Assembly (NCBI RefSeq): GCF_029227915.1
Contig: NC_079878.1
Location: forward strand, 10,604,001-10,664,000
Length of the DNA stretch: 60,000 bases
Direction: 5' to 3'
From: Hydractinia symbiolongicarpus
Taxonomy: Eukaryota; Cnidaria; Hydrozoa; Anthoathecata; Hydractiniidae
Shown: one piece after another, positions 12,646 to 23,014 of the stretch
Numbering within the stretch: the first letter of the stretch is position 1
How the letters are laid out: each line of letters opens with the position of its first letter
Notes under the pieces: generated by a model
What the model saw: the letters and a program-made list of their open reading frames with translations, nothing else
Told to the model about the DNA's origin: nothing
Database searches by the model: none
Program-made: the position numbers and the translations under genes

Positions 12646-13684
12646 GGATTTTTTACGCCTTTTATGCGACTAGCGCGCAAAGGCGATGAAGAAGTTGCTG
12701 CGTTTTTATTAAATACTTTGCTTATCGAGTTTAAATTTCCCTTAACCCTATTCGGTCCGGGGGGGGGCGGATTCCGCCCCCCCCTGACGGTTTTTTTTTA
12801 ATAACTCCTGATTGCTTTCTTATATGGCTATGATACTTACTGAGTTTCAACATTTATCTATAAGACACCTGCATGCTAAATTTTTAGGTCCCATACCTTT
12901 CGGAGGCTTTGATATTGGCCATTACTTGAAACTACCCCTAAAATCTCTATGAAGTCCTTATAATGGGGAAAATATAATAACTCCTGTTAGGATTATCCTT
13001 ATAACTTGAAACTTGCAACACAACTTTGTTTCATCAAGAAGAATCATTTTGAATAATTTTGACACGTGACTAATCCGATTTCCCGATTTTGTCGGATTTT
13101 ACCCGAAAATCGGAAAAAAAACGGATTTTCGGACAATTTTTGGCAATTTTTTATCCGATCCATGTAAAAACCGGAAGATATGTTAAAAAAATTTTATTTA
13201 GCTTTCAGAAACTTCAAACAGAATGTAAAAATTCGCTCTAGAACAAAAGTAATTATATTTTAAGCCGATAGTGGCATGTTAACAATTTTCAAGCTTCTGA
13301 TGACGTCACAGAAAATGTGCTGACGCAAGCAAAAATTTATTGCCGCTATTTTGTTCCTTTTATGACGTACTATGAGTGTGCCAAGTTTGATTCAATTTGA
13401 ACAATCCTATGAAAGGTTATTGAGGGGGGGCGGAATCCGCCCCCCCCCCTCCCCCCCGGTCATAGTGTGTTCTAAAAACCCCGGACCGAATAGGGTTAAA
13501 AGATTTCTTTAAAAAAATTAAATTATCAAAGAGAGGCGTAAATAATTCCTTTCCGGGGCCTTACTTCCTTAAATTCCTGTTATACGGGTCGGGGTCAGTT
13601 ATCTACATCCTATTCTATAATGGCAGACAAGAACATGATGCAGCGAACGAATGCGATTTACTGACCCCGAATGCTGTGCGCTGT
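12646..13684 (+). pseudogene. Candidate exon interrupted by a TTAA-flanked MITE
   Basis: After an acceptor-like TTTTGTTTTCAG the frame from 12646 is open and runs into the MITE at 12746. If the MITE and one TTAA copy are ignored, the same frame continues from 13500 and stays open to a TGA ending at 13684, about 95 codons in total. Residues include FMRLARKGDEEVAAF before the insertion and SGSVIYILFYNGRQEHD after it. No family recognised. Continuity across the insertion in AT-rich DNA is unlikely by chance and suggests that a real exon was hit, or that the MITE entered an already dead gene. Confidence 0.35.
12746..13495. mobile_element. piggyBac-like MITE, family 1 (750 bp)
   Basis: Flanked by TTAA on both sides (12742-12745 and 13496-13499). 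Terminal inverted repeats begin CCCTATTCGGTCCGGGG and end CCCCGGACCGAATAGGG. TTAA target duplication plus CCC...GGG ends are diagnostic of piggyBac-type transposition. Just inside each end is a G/C-rich foldback (GGGGCGGATTCCGCCCC and its counterpart). No open frame, so a non-autonomous derivative. Interior words such as TTTTTAGGTCCCATACC recur at about 41808. Confidence 0.85.
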
Positions 13685-13689
13685 TGAAC

Positions 13690-15375
13690 AACACAACAGA
13701 AGTGAGAATGGAAGTAAGATATTAAACATTGAAACACTTTACTTTTATTAAGAATTATGCGCAGTTTTTTAATGTTAGGTTTCTTATTCATTGTTTAAGA
13801 AACAACAATTTTGATGACAGGCACAACCACATATTAGAGACTATATCACGCCAAATAATTATTAGGACAGTAGCTTTAGTTAGGAAAACTTTATGAATAC
13901 TCAACAATTGACGCAACTCAGCAGAATAACGGGTTTATTTTTATTAAACTCTAGAAAAGTGCTAATAGATGAATTCCATTGTTTATATTTTCAGCAGTAG
14001 CTAAGGCGTAGTCACAAATATTTGGTGTTAGACTCAGTCAGAGAGAAAACAGCAATTGGGTTATGTAACCTTAATTAGGCTATCATCTCTTAACTAAGCC
14101 ATGCTGATAGCCTAATTAGGATATGAAATCATATTTTTAACTGTTGCAAAAGAAATGCGCACATTCGCGTCCATATTACTAGTTGCTTTGATTCTCTACC
14201 AATGACTGGGCCTAACTCATCAAAATGTCAACAAAAAATAACGACTGGTCGACGAAATATTTACATTTAATAAAATTCCTGTGAAAATGACTTAATTAGG
14301 ATACTAAATAGCCTAATAAGAATGTCGAACAAAATGTGGTTTTCAAAATGTCACTAGTGGATGTTGTGGGAAAGAATCTCCTAGTTAGGCCATGATAAGA
14401 TAATTAGACTATATGCAAAATATTTTGCCGACTTTGGTCAATATCTTTTAGTTCCGTCATACAAATGCGACAATTTTTTCAGTATCAAAGTTTGGAGATT
14501 TGGCTGCACACAGAAACAAGAAGCCCAGCGGCTTAAAGATTTCTGCCATTAGCAATAATCTGAACTTTGAAAAGGACTGAGTAATATGGGGGAGCAAAAT
14601 CTTTCAATATTCTAAAATTTTGAAATCGTGATTGCAGCGATGGATTGTGAATAACATTAAAAATATTAAACAATAGATGTGTATAGCTAATCTTGTGTCT
14701 TTGTTTTTGTTTTTTTATATTTAAAAATTCTTTTACATCTTGTATTTTTATTAGAAATTAGATTTTCGAAATAAGGTGACTCCAACCTAATTCTTGTTCT
14801 ACGCGCGAAGCAGATAGTAGTTTACGGTCTGTCGGTCAGCGAAATAAAAATAATTTTATTGAAAATGTATAAAACCCTAACAACAAAAAAATAAAAAAAC
14901 AACAACGGAGGAGGGTGTTACGACAAGCATATTTTTCTATGTATGTTTTGCTTGTATTAACGAATGTTAAATTAACGAATGTCCGATTTAATGAAAGTTC
15001 ATGGAAAAATAAGAATGTATGGTCGGAACAACAACAACAAAATAATAATAAAATAACGGAGGAGAATGGTACAGCAACTGTTTTCTATGTATTTTTGCAT
15101 AACGCACACAGTTTATATTTTTTAGTTGCGAAGGAGAAATAATAATAATTTATCTCACTAAAAAAATGTAACTAGTACTCAAGGTGAAAAGATAAAAATG
15201 CTTGCATGTTAAAAAAACTTGTTTTCAAAAGTTATGCAGCAATTTTTTTTTGTGTTGTTTTGAAAGCGTACAACAAGAATTATTCTTGTGCTGTTTCGAA
15301 AGTTATACAGAATCTACCTGCGTTGTTTTGAAAGATATACAGCAGATTATACTTAGGCTGTTTCGAAATTTATAC
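13690..15375. other. Non-coding, CCTAATTAG-rich stretch
   Basis: No gene recognised. Around 14030-14400 the word CCTAATTAG and variants recur several times, starting after ACTCAGTCAGAGAG and AAAACAGCAA at about 14034. A matching inverted copy lies near 21663-21745. The stretch 14880-15150 is purine-rich and of low complexity. Confidence 0.35.
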
Positions 15376-15390
15376 ATCATCATCATCATA

Positions 15391-17193
15391 ATTCTCGGCT
15401 TAACGTTCGTTTTCCATGCTAGCATGGGTTGGACGGGGTATATTAATGACCCAGGAACTATCAAGTCTCTACACTTTCTTACCAAATTATCTCCCTCCAT
15501 TCTTTCCAAGTGCCCCAGCCAATTCAATCTTCTTATCTGGATAACATCTTCAATTCTACGGATACTTAGCCTGCTTCTTAGCTCATCTGAACTCTTTCTG
15601 TCTCTCAGACTGGCGTTACACATCCACCTAACCATTCTCATACCATTCTTTTCTAAACGGTTAAGATCTTCCTGCTTCACTGCCCATGTCTCACTACCGT
15701 TCAACATACAACCTTCCTTTTAACTCAATTCACAAGACGCTAGTCAACAAAGGAAGTAATTCTCTGAACTTTTTCCAAGCAGAACCTATCCTGAAAGTAA
15801 CACTTCTTCCAACACCCCCTTCGTTGCCCAACATATCACCTAAGTAACAGAAGTTCTCAACTAACTCTAACGAGCCACTGTTGTACATCATTGAAGCTGG
15901 AAATACTTCAATCTCTGTAATCTCACCTTTGCAACGCTTGCATACAAACTGAATGTCAGCTCTTAACCTTCCACCAATACTACTGCACTTCTTATGTACC
16001 CAATGCTTGCATGTCTGACAAAAAATTAAGTTACTGCTAACCCCTTTCCTTGGCTGCAATACTACCAATCGTGACTTTAGACTTTGCTGTGTTCACCCTT
16101 AGACCTTTCTCTTCTAGTCCTTTCTTCCACTTCTCAAACTTTTCAACTAATTCTTCCATCGACTCTGCTATGAGAACCAAATCATCTGCTTACAATAACT
16201 CCCATGGACAACCTGTTCTGAACTCTATCGACAGCGCTTCTAAGACTAGAACAAAACAAAGGACTAAGAACAGAACCCTGATGTACACCAACATTTACAC
16301 TAAATTCATCGCTAAGTGAATTGTTTGACACAAATTCTAGCATTGCTGTACATAGACTGTACCATCGTCACTAGCCACTTATCCACACCTAATTTTCTCA
16401 TAGCCCACCAAATAACTTTACGTGACACTCTATCAAAAGTTTTCTCTAAATCTACAAAGGCAGAATAGAGATTCTTTCCTTTTCCTAAATACTTTTCCTG
16501 AAGCTGTCTGAGTAAAAATATTGCATCTGTAGTGCCACGCCCTGGAACAAAACCAAATTGCATCTTATCTATATCAATTCTTTCTCTAAGTAACTTATCA
16601 ATCACTCTTTCAATAACTTTCATTACTTGATCAACCAACTTCAAACCTCTATAGTTACCCCTTTCCAATGCATCACCCTTGCCCTTGAAACAATTCACTA
16701 TTACACTCGACTGCCTCTCACTCGGAATAGCACTATCCTTTATAATCTGGTTAGCAAGACTTGTAATAAGCTCAACTCCAATAAATCCAGAGGGTTTTAC
16801 CATCTCTGCAACAATACCTGATATTCCTGCAGCCTTGCCAATCTTCAATTTCCTAATAGCCTCCACTACCCATTCTGTCTTGATCTGCATAGCTGGCACT
16901 TCTACAACATCATCATCAGACAAATTATCCTCGTCCCAATCAAACTCAGTGTTAAGCAACCTCTGATAATGATTCTTCCAAGCTACCCTTTTCTCCTCCT
17001 CTGTGCTAGCCAAAACACCTTCATCATTACGTATACACTTCTCACCTACAACATCTTGATTAGTCTTCTTCATTTGCTTTGCTATCTTGAATACCTCATT
17101 ACGCTGGTCTTCTCTTCTTAACACATCTGCAAATCTGTTTCTCTCTGCTTCTGATTTTGCCTTATACACTTCTGTACGAGCATAGTTTAGCAA
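15391..17193 (-). pseudogene. RTE reverse transcriptase and C-terminal region, broken
   Basis: The longest open piece (17193-16312) begins near MLNYARTEVYKAKSEAERNR and includes AIRKLKIGKAAGISGI, FGFVPGRGTTDAIF and the palm motif FVDLEKTFDRVSR, which supplies one catalytic aspartate. The frame then breaks. The catalytic YADD box is recognisable at 16183-16192, but the tyrosine codon has become TAA (plus-strand TTA at 16190-16192), so the enzyme cannot be active. The segment 16068-15730 has a cysteine/histidine-rich CQTCKHWVHKKC finger. The last piece (15707-15303) has the conserved ETWAVKQEDLNRLE and RMVRWMC blocks and reads into the ATG tail. Confidence 0.85.
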
Positions 17194-17354
17194 TAAACAT
17201 TGTTTAAAAACAATACTCTGTGCGAGAAAAAATTAAACGCAAAAGCCATTGAATTTTTATTTTTTTAACAACGAAAGTAATTATAGTAACGCGATTTTAA
17301 TCTCGATGTATTTAAAAAACACAAGCTCTTTTAAAATACAACAAATCCAATGAT

Positions 17355-18240
17355 CTAAATATTTAAAAAAAAACTAATGCTACTTTTAAAACTTCTAGTA
17401 ATATTTCTTTATCGTCGAAATATATTTTTTAACATGCGAAACTTTTAAAAGTTCTTTTTTTAAAAAGCAACGTTTAGCAACGCAAACGAAAAAACCCTAC
17501 GTTCGGGACTTTTCCCTTCGCAATAAGATTTCGAAAACAAATTAAATTTTAATACCGAAGAAAGAAAAAATCTAAAAATATAACTTTTGACGTTTTATAG
17601 TATCACGCTACATTTTATTGTTAAAAAACATTGTCTTTGTTTTTTCTGGCGCGCAACAGCTCTATCTCTTAAAAGATTTAAGCAAAGCATCTCGCTGTCT
17701 ATTTAGTTTTCGCGCAAATCTTTTATTTTATAAAACTATCAAACAATGGCTCGCCATGTCACATTGATAGAGTTGATAACATTTTAAATACTTAAAACAC
17801 TATATAACAAAGCTTTCTTATCGACGTTCTTCCTTCTTTAACTTTCTAAAAAATCATTTCTATCGCCCGTCTTCGTTATTAAACTTTTAAAATGTGATAT
17901 AACGAAGCTTTTCTATCGCCGTTCTTCGTTCTTAAACTTTTAAAATGCGATCTAAAAAACATTTCTATCGCTGTTTTTCGTTTTTAAACTTTTAAAAAGC
18001 GATCTAAAAAAACATTTCTATCGCAGCTTTTTGTTTTTAAACTTTTATAATGCAATCTAAAAAAACATTTCTATCGTCGTTTTTTGTTTTTAAACTTTTA
18101 AAATGCGATCTTAAAAAACTTTCTATCGCCGTTCTTCGTTCTTAAATTTTTAAAATGCGAGCTAATACAGCTTTTCTATCACCGTTCTTAGTTCTTAAAT
18201 TTTTAAAATGTGATCTAAAAAAGAAAGATTAACGCTAGCT
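17355..18240. repeat. Dispersed repeat copy B with a ~55-bp tandem array
   Basis: The first 200 bp matches copy A at 4055. From about 17820 to 18225 it becomes a tandem array of roughly eight units near 55 bp. Each is built of TTCTATCGCCGTTCTTCGTT then TTAAACTTTTAAAATGCGAT and CTAAAAAACA. Units are diverged, so the array is not recent. The shared lead-in suggests that array and lead-in move together. Confidence 0.75.
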
Positions 18241-18300
18241 GTGTACCCTAGATTGTTATGCATAAGTTTAAAAAAATATAACACAAAGGAAGTATAATTA

Positions 18301-19016
18301 CCCTAAATCTCCAAATAAACGCCCCCCATCTTTTAAACGCCTTTCTCTAATAAATGCCCCCCTTAAAATCCGAAATATTTTATAAACGCCCCCCTCTTTT
18401 AAACGCCCCCCTCTATTAAACGCCCCCTCCCTCGAGAGGGGCGTTTTATAGAAGCACTTTTAATAAACCCCTTAATAAATCCCTACTGGCAAACGGGTCA
18501 ACCCCTTTTATGTAATAGCTTATAGATGATACAAGAGAAGGAAGAGAAACCAATTAATGATGAGAATTTTTTTTTTTAAGAAATTACAGGATACTTCTGG
18601 TATAAAGACTTTTTTTGGTTAATAGGTTCCAAGGTTTTGTGTCCTTTCGTTGATGTAGCTGCTCGTCTAACACACATGAAATCCGTTTGAATTTGGTGAA
18701 ACAATACAGTACCCAACCTTGTTCTGTCGGTGCATCAGTTTTGGAAGATCAAACTAAGGTGGTAAATAATACTGATGCTAATGAAATTAACCCATTCGAA
18801 CCTACCGATTCTGACATCGAGGATGCGAATGATCCTGGTAATCTTCTAGATGAAGATGAAGAAGAAGATGATTTTTTAACTGTTGTGTAAAAGAAATATA
18901 ACTAAAATTAAATAAACGCCTCCCTCTTTTAAACGCCTCCCTCTAATAAATGCCCCCCCCCCTCAAAACTCGGAAAATTAAATAAACGCCCTGGGCGTTT
19001 ATTTGGAGATTTACGG
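18301..19016 (+). mobile_element. pogo/Tc1-mariner-type element, internally deleted
   Basis: Ends are CCCTAAATCTCCAAATAAAC and an inverted GTTTATTTGGAGATTTACGG, flanked by TA on each side (18299-18300 and 19017-19018), the target duplication of the mariner superfamily. Subterminal blocks repeat AAACGCCCCCCTC several times at both ends. The interior retains a 67-codon frame at 18687-18890 ending in an acidic run (NPFEPTDSDIEDANDP then DEDEEEDD), like the acidic C-terminus of pogo-type transposases. The catalytic domain is gone. Confidence 0.8.
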
Positions 19017-19089
19017 TATATTTAAACATCTACGATCATTGTTGAATACACTCTTATTTTTAAAATAGTTCTATTATGAAAAAGTGTTA

Positions 19090-20690
19090 ATGGCCTCAAT
19101 AGCTTCGAGAATGATATCGAGACGGATGCAATTTGAAAGTAAAAGACGTCTCTCGCGGATCGAGAATACCATCGTGAAGCGCGATGTTAAACAACCTTTT
19201 CCCAGTACTGTATGCTGGGAAACACACTATTCCCCCGATATAACTTTCACGTCCTTCACCACTTTCTTGTCTGACTTTCTAACCAGGAAGTAATCTATCT
19301 GTGTCTTACAGCCACCTGACTCATATGTTATCGGCCTACTCTGTCTCTTACTGAATAATGTGTTACAAACCACCATGTCCTTTGCCATTCCAAACTCAAG
19401 AAATCTCTCCCCTTCCTTATTTCTGCTCTTAAATCCATAGCCTCCATGCACACCTCTATAACCTTCAAATGACTTCCCAACATGATCATTAAAGTCGCTG
19501 CCCACCATGACAAGTTCAGTGTCTCCAAACTTTGATGTGACTGCTATTAACTCATCATAAAACTTATCTTTGTCTTCCTCACTGAGTCCACACTGTGGAG
19601 CATAAACTGACATCAAGAAGCCCTGGGGGCTCTAAGAATTTCCACTTGCTATTAAAACATTTGATGACAACCTGCTAATTCGTTGTGTTATCGTGCCAAG
19701 CATTCAAAGAGTTTTGGTGCATGAAGCTCTGGAGATAAAGCATACAAGTGACATTATATCTTACAACAAACGCAAACAAAACGAAACATGTCAAAATAAA
19801 CTCACATTTTAAAAGAAATTGCTAACATGGTTGAAAGTCTTGCGATTGAAACGTTTATAGTCTTAAACGACATTTATTTGACAAAAAATCAAAATTTTGA
19901 TGTGACCATCATGTTCAGAATACTTTTTTATTAACTGTGCCAAATTTTGTCGAAAACAGATACTAATTTGGCCTGAAACGTCATTTAGATGACTTCCCAG
20001 TACTTAGAGAGTTTGGGTACAAATTTTAAATCTGACGTTGCAATTGACCATTTGGGACAGGGTTAGTTAGTCAGTCATACTAATACTATCCTCCTCTCAG
20101 AAGAACGTGAAATCAGAGGGTCGATTTTTTCTTAAAAAATGCTCCGAAAGAAAAAAACGACGGTTTTAAAGAATTTCCTATACGCCTTCGGGGCGCGGAA
20201 ATTCAAAAAGTGACAATCATATTACCTATCAAAAACTTTATCACTATAATACGACTATTAACACGCATAACATCTATTACTTGTTCTACCCACTTCTCTG
20301 CATCGAATATGCCAACTCCTCCATATCCATCACTACTACCAATCCAAAAAAGCTTGTACCTTGCCCTCCTACCTTCCGCAAATCTCACTGAAGCTTCTCT
20401 CCACCTGACTTTCTGAACACAACACATATCAACAGATCTATGTTCTAACATTTCAACTACTTTGTCTGCTCTACCTCTCAGAGTACCAACATTTACACTA
20501 GCCATCCTCAACCTAGTGTTATCTGCCTTGTGATGTGATAGCTGGGTAACGGTCTGACGATGCTCACACCTGACATATATCCTACCGTGCGCAACACCTT
20601 CACTCCTTAGAGTTCCAGCCCCGTTTACGCAGTTTGTCTGATCAAGTTTTGGCATTGTTTTACAGCTGGATGCCCTTCCTAGCACCAACC
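19090..20690 (-). pseudogene. RTE endonuclease domain, split
   Basis: Apurinic-endonuclease-like domain that nicks target DNA for retrotransposition. The N-terminal half (20688-20203) contains MASVNVGTLRGRADKVVEML and VDMCCVQKVRWRE, the standard start and the Q-x-V/T-R-W block. The C-terminal half (19616-19227) contains SVYAPQCGLSEEDKDKFYDE, VMVGSDFNDHVG (a D-F-N active-site motif) and TQIDYFLVRK. They are separated by a 587-bp insertion (19621-20207). The frame before the N-terminal half includes a 5' segment of the element (20690-20720). Confidence 0.85.
19621..20207. mobile_element. 587-bp insertion within the RTE endonuclease
   Basis: It interrupts the endonuclease between the I-V-x-F and SVYAPQ blocks, which are adjacent in intact elements. 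It contains GACGTTGCAATTGACC and CTAATACTATCCTC words shared with the TTAA element at 41253-42453 (near 41930-41995), so it is probably a MITE relative. Clear terminal repeats were not found. Confidence 0.5.
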
Positions 20691-20720
20691 GTTCACAGAC
20701 CGCACTGGGTGTTTTTTAAA

Positions 20721-23014
20721 GTCACGCCATCACTATGTGGCATTTCATGGGACTTCCGACTACCAACTTTTAGCCATTTTATTCTGATATTCGCAAAAAG
20801 TTTCCATATTTAAAATAATTATTGTATAATTTATGCTTGTTGCGTAGTAACATAATTAGTATGTAATATAAACTTCATCAATTTCTTCCAATACCAGTGC
20901 GTAACTAGGCCATGTTTGTTTACAAACTAATGTATTCGTATAATTTTTGCAAATAACAACGGAATAATTATTTTATTTTCGAACTATCCATTTTCAAAAT
21001 GGGGAACTAATGTGGTGGTGTTTGTGGCCAGATGTCAGTTCTTATTTTCATAATTCGTTACGAAAGGTAACTTTTCTTTTATAACACACTTGTCACGATT
21101 TTATAGCTATAATGCATTATCTTTCACCAAAAATGTTCAGCCTCAACAAATCCTTTTTAAATTAAAATTCATGAATAATTAATTAGTTCTGCTGAATATA
21201 GCTTTAGTCTATATGCTTGCAAAATTGTACAGAAGGAAATGACGTAATTATTAAAGGGAAACGTTAATAACATCAAAGATGGCGTATTATAAGACAGTCT
21301 TTTATGCTACACTGCACAAGCTTTAACTTTTGATAGTATATAATTTTTAAAATAAAGTATTGTTCATTGGATAATAAAACAATTTGTTGCACTGTTAGGA
21401 TTCTTATTGCCTTAAAACTCATTTTAGCCTTGTTCTCAGAAAAAAATGTATCAAAACGAGGATTTAGGCTTTAGCCTGGATAAGTTTCAGGTGTCTGACC
21501 TAGCTGCGCTGTCTCTATCTATCTTTCTATCTCTTTATCTATCTCCTCAGGCAATTTTAAAGATTCCACCTTCGCTGAGGGAAATCAATAAGATGCGGAA
21601 AGCGCGTTATATAATGTTAATTTTTTTGCTTTTAAAAAATTTTTATGGCCTAAAGGATAGAGGCAAGTTAGGTTAGGAATTCCTCTCCTAATTTGGTAAA
21701 TAACCTAATTAGTTGATATCCTAATTTGCTGTTTTCCCTGACTGGGAGTCACCCGACCGACCTATTTTTTGATCAAAATTTTTGATTTACTCAGTCAGAA
21801 AAGCTAGAACGACAAAAAAATATTATATACATGCTTGTCTCCCCACAGACATTACCCACCATTATTATTGTGCTTTGCTTTAAAATGCAAAAAAGGGTCC
21901 GTAGAACTAGTTCAAAACGGCGCGCAGAAAATCCATTTAAACGAAGTGCCCAAGTTATTATTAAATATTGGCAGTGTAATGGCGCGCGGTGATCTCTGAA
22001 TAGTTGATACAATTTTTTGAATTTTTAAGTTACCATTCACCGACCGACTGACTCTTTTTTTCTTAAATGACTCTGTGACTTCCGCCTAAGCACTTTCAGC
22101 ATTTGCATGGCAGTAAAAAAGATAAGGGCACTACTAGCAGTTACGCTTAAAGGATCCTGTGGTACTTTTACAAGTTGGACTTGCATGAGAAATGCTAAAT
22201 GATATATTCGCTTTTTGTTAAAACTTCATGTAACTCCAGATTTAGCTTTTAAAATATTTTTTTTTTGTCGCTTGACCGCTATCTTGGTTATCTTCGACCT
22301 TTTTCTTCGTTAAAAATTTTCATTCTAGCTCCAATTACAGCTAATTTCATTGGCTAACCAAAGACGCGTACTACAATCAAGACTATATATTTTTTTGTTT
22401 TTTGCCTTTTTCGAAGTGAAAAATATGAACATCCATAAAAAAGGGAAACTGCAACAGTCGATGATCTATTTCATGCTTCTGCAATATTTTTACCAAAGCG
22501 AAATCCTATAACTTCTAATACTTTGGCAATTGCTGAGTGTATAAGCGAAATTCAAAAGCTATGACTGGTTCACCAGATCCTTGGTTTGTAGGTTGAGCCT
22601 AACTGGCTAGCTGAAGCAAAGTCCATTTGTCACACAAAGGCATTCTTTAGAAGTCTGGATTAAAAGGGGAAAACTAACTTAAAACTCAAGTCTAACTCAA
22701 ACGAAGTTTCCTTAAGGATACTTTAAGGGGAATTAAACATGATTTGTTTAATATGCTAAATTACAGGCACTTTTCAGGCTTCAATTTCAATAAATTAATA
22801 CAAAGTTTTTTGACACTTAACTATATAAAATTATATCAAAGAATATTCTTTATTGCTAAAATAGCAATTTTTTTTACATAAATTAGTTTAAACTTAGGAA
22901 GATGTATGTACGCTTGACAACTGGAATTATTAGGCATTTTTATAACTTGACATGAAATATCATACTGAACAGGTTTTATCCAGATTGTAATTATATTTCT
23001 TTTACTATTTTTAG
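20721..23014. other. Upstream region of CASC3 with repeat fragments
   Basis: No exon can be assigned, although the start codon exon(s) of CASC3 should lie here or further left. The stretch 20880-21310 resembles the interiors of the TTAA elements at 23533 and 41253 (ATAACACACTTGTCACGA, GAAATGACGTAATTATTAAA) but has no intact ends. Near 21663-21745 several CCTAATT words end in GCTGTTTTCCCTGACTGG, an inverted counterpart of sequence at 14034. Confidence 0.4.

Larger units (their letters stand above)
17200..19085. other. Composite insertion that splits the RTE element
   Basis: Between the reverse transcriptase start (17193) and the endonuclease end (about 19090) lies foreign sequence. It comprises a dispersed/tandem repeat (17355-18240), a TA-flanked pogo-like element (18301-19016) and short flanks. 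Order of insertion cannot be fixed from one copy. Confidence 0.6.
15376..20720 (-). mobile_element. RTE-type non-LTR retrotransposon, dead, split by insertions
   Basis: Read on the minus strand: an endonuclease segment (20690 to 19090), reverse transcriptase (17193 to about 16090), a PHD-like zinc-binding segment (around 16030-15950) and a C-terminal segment with LRSRLSIRRIEDVIQIRRLN and WLGHLERM. The 3' end is a short ATG microsatellite (15376-15390), the tail type typical of RTE elements. Insertions at about 17200-19085 and 19621-20207 interrupt it, and frameshifts are numerous. The endonuclease resembles that of BovB/RTE elements, often annotated in animals as craniofacial development protein 2. 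Confidence 0.85.

Noticed and set aside
17820-18225. CRISPR array
   Set aside because: Units are diverged, contiguous and without unique spacers; the sequence is animal DNA.
21446-21676. 76-codon ORF with a CTAT-rich segment
   Set aside because: Driven by a simple repeat; no splice or domain support for it being a CASC3 exon.
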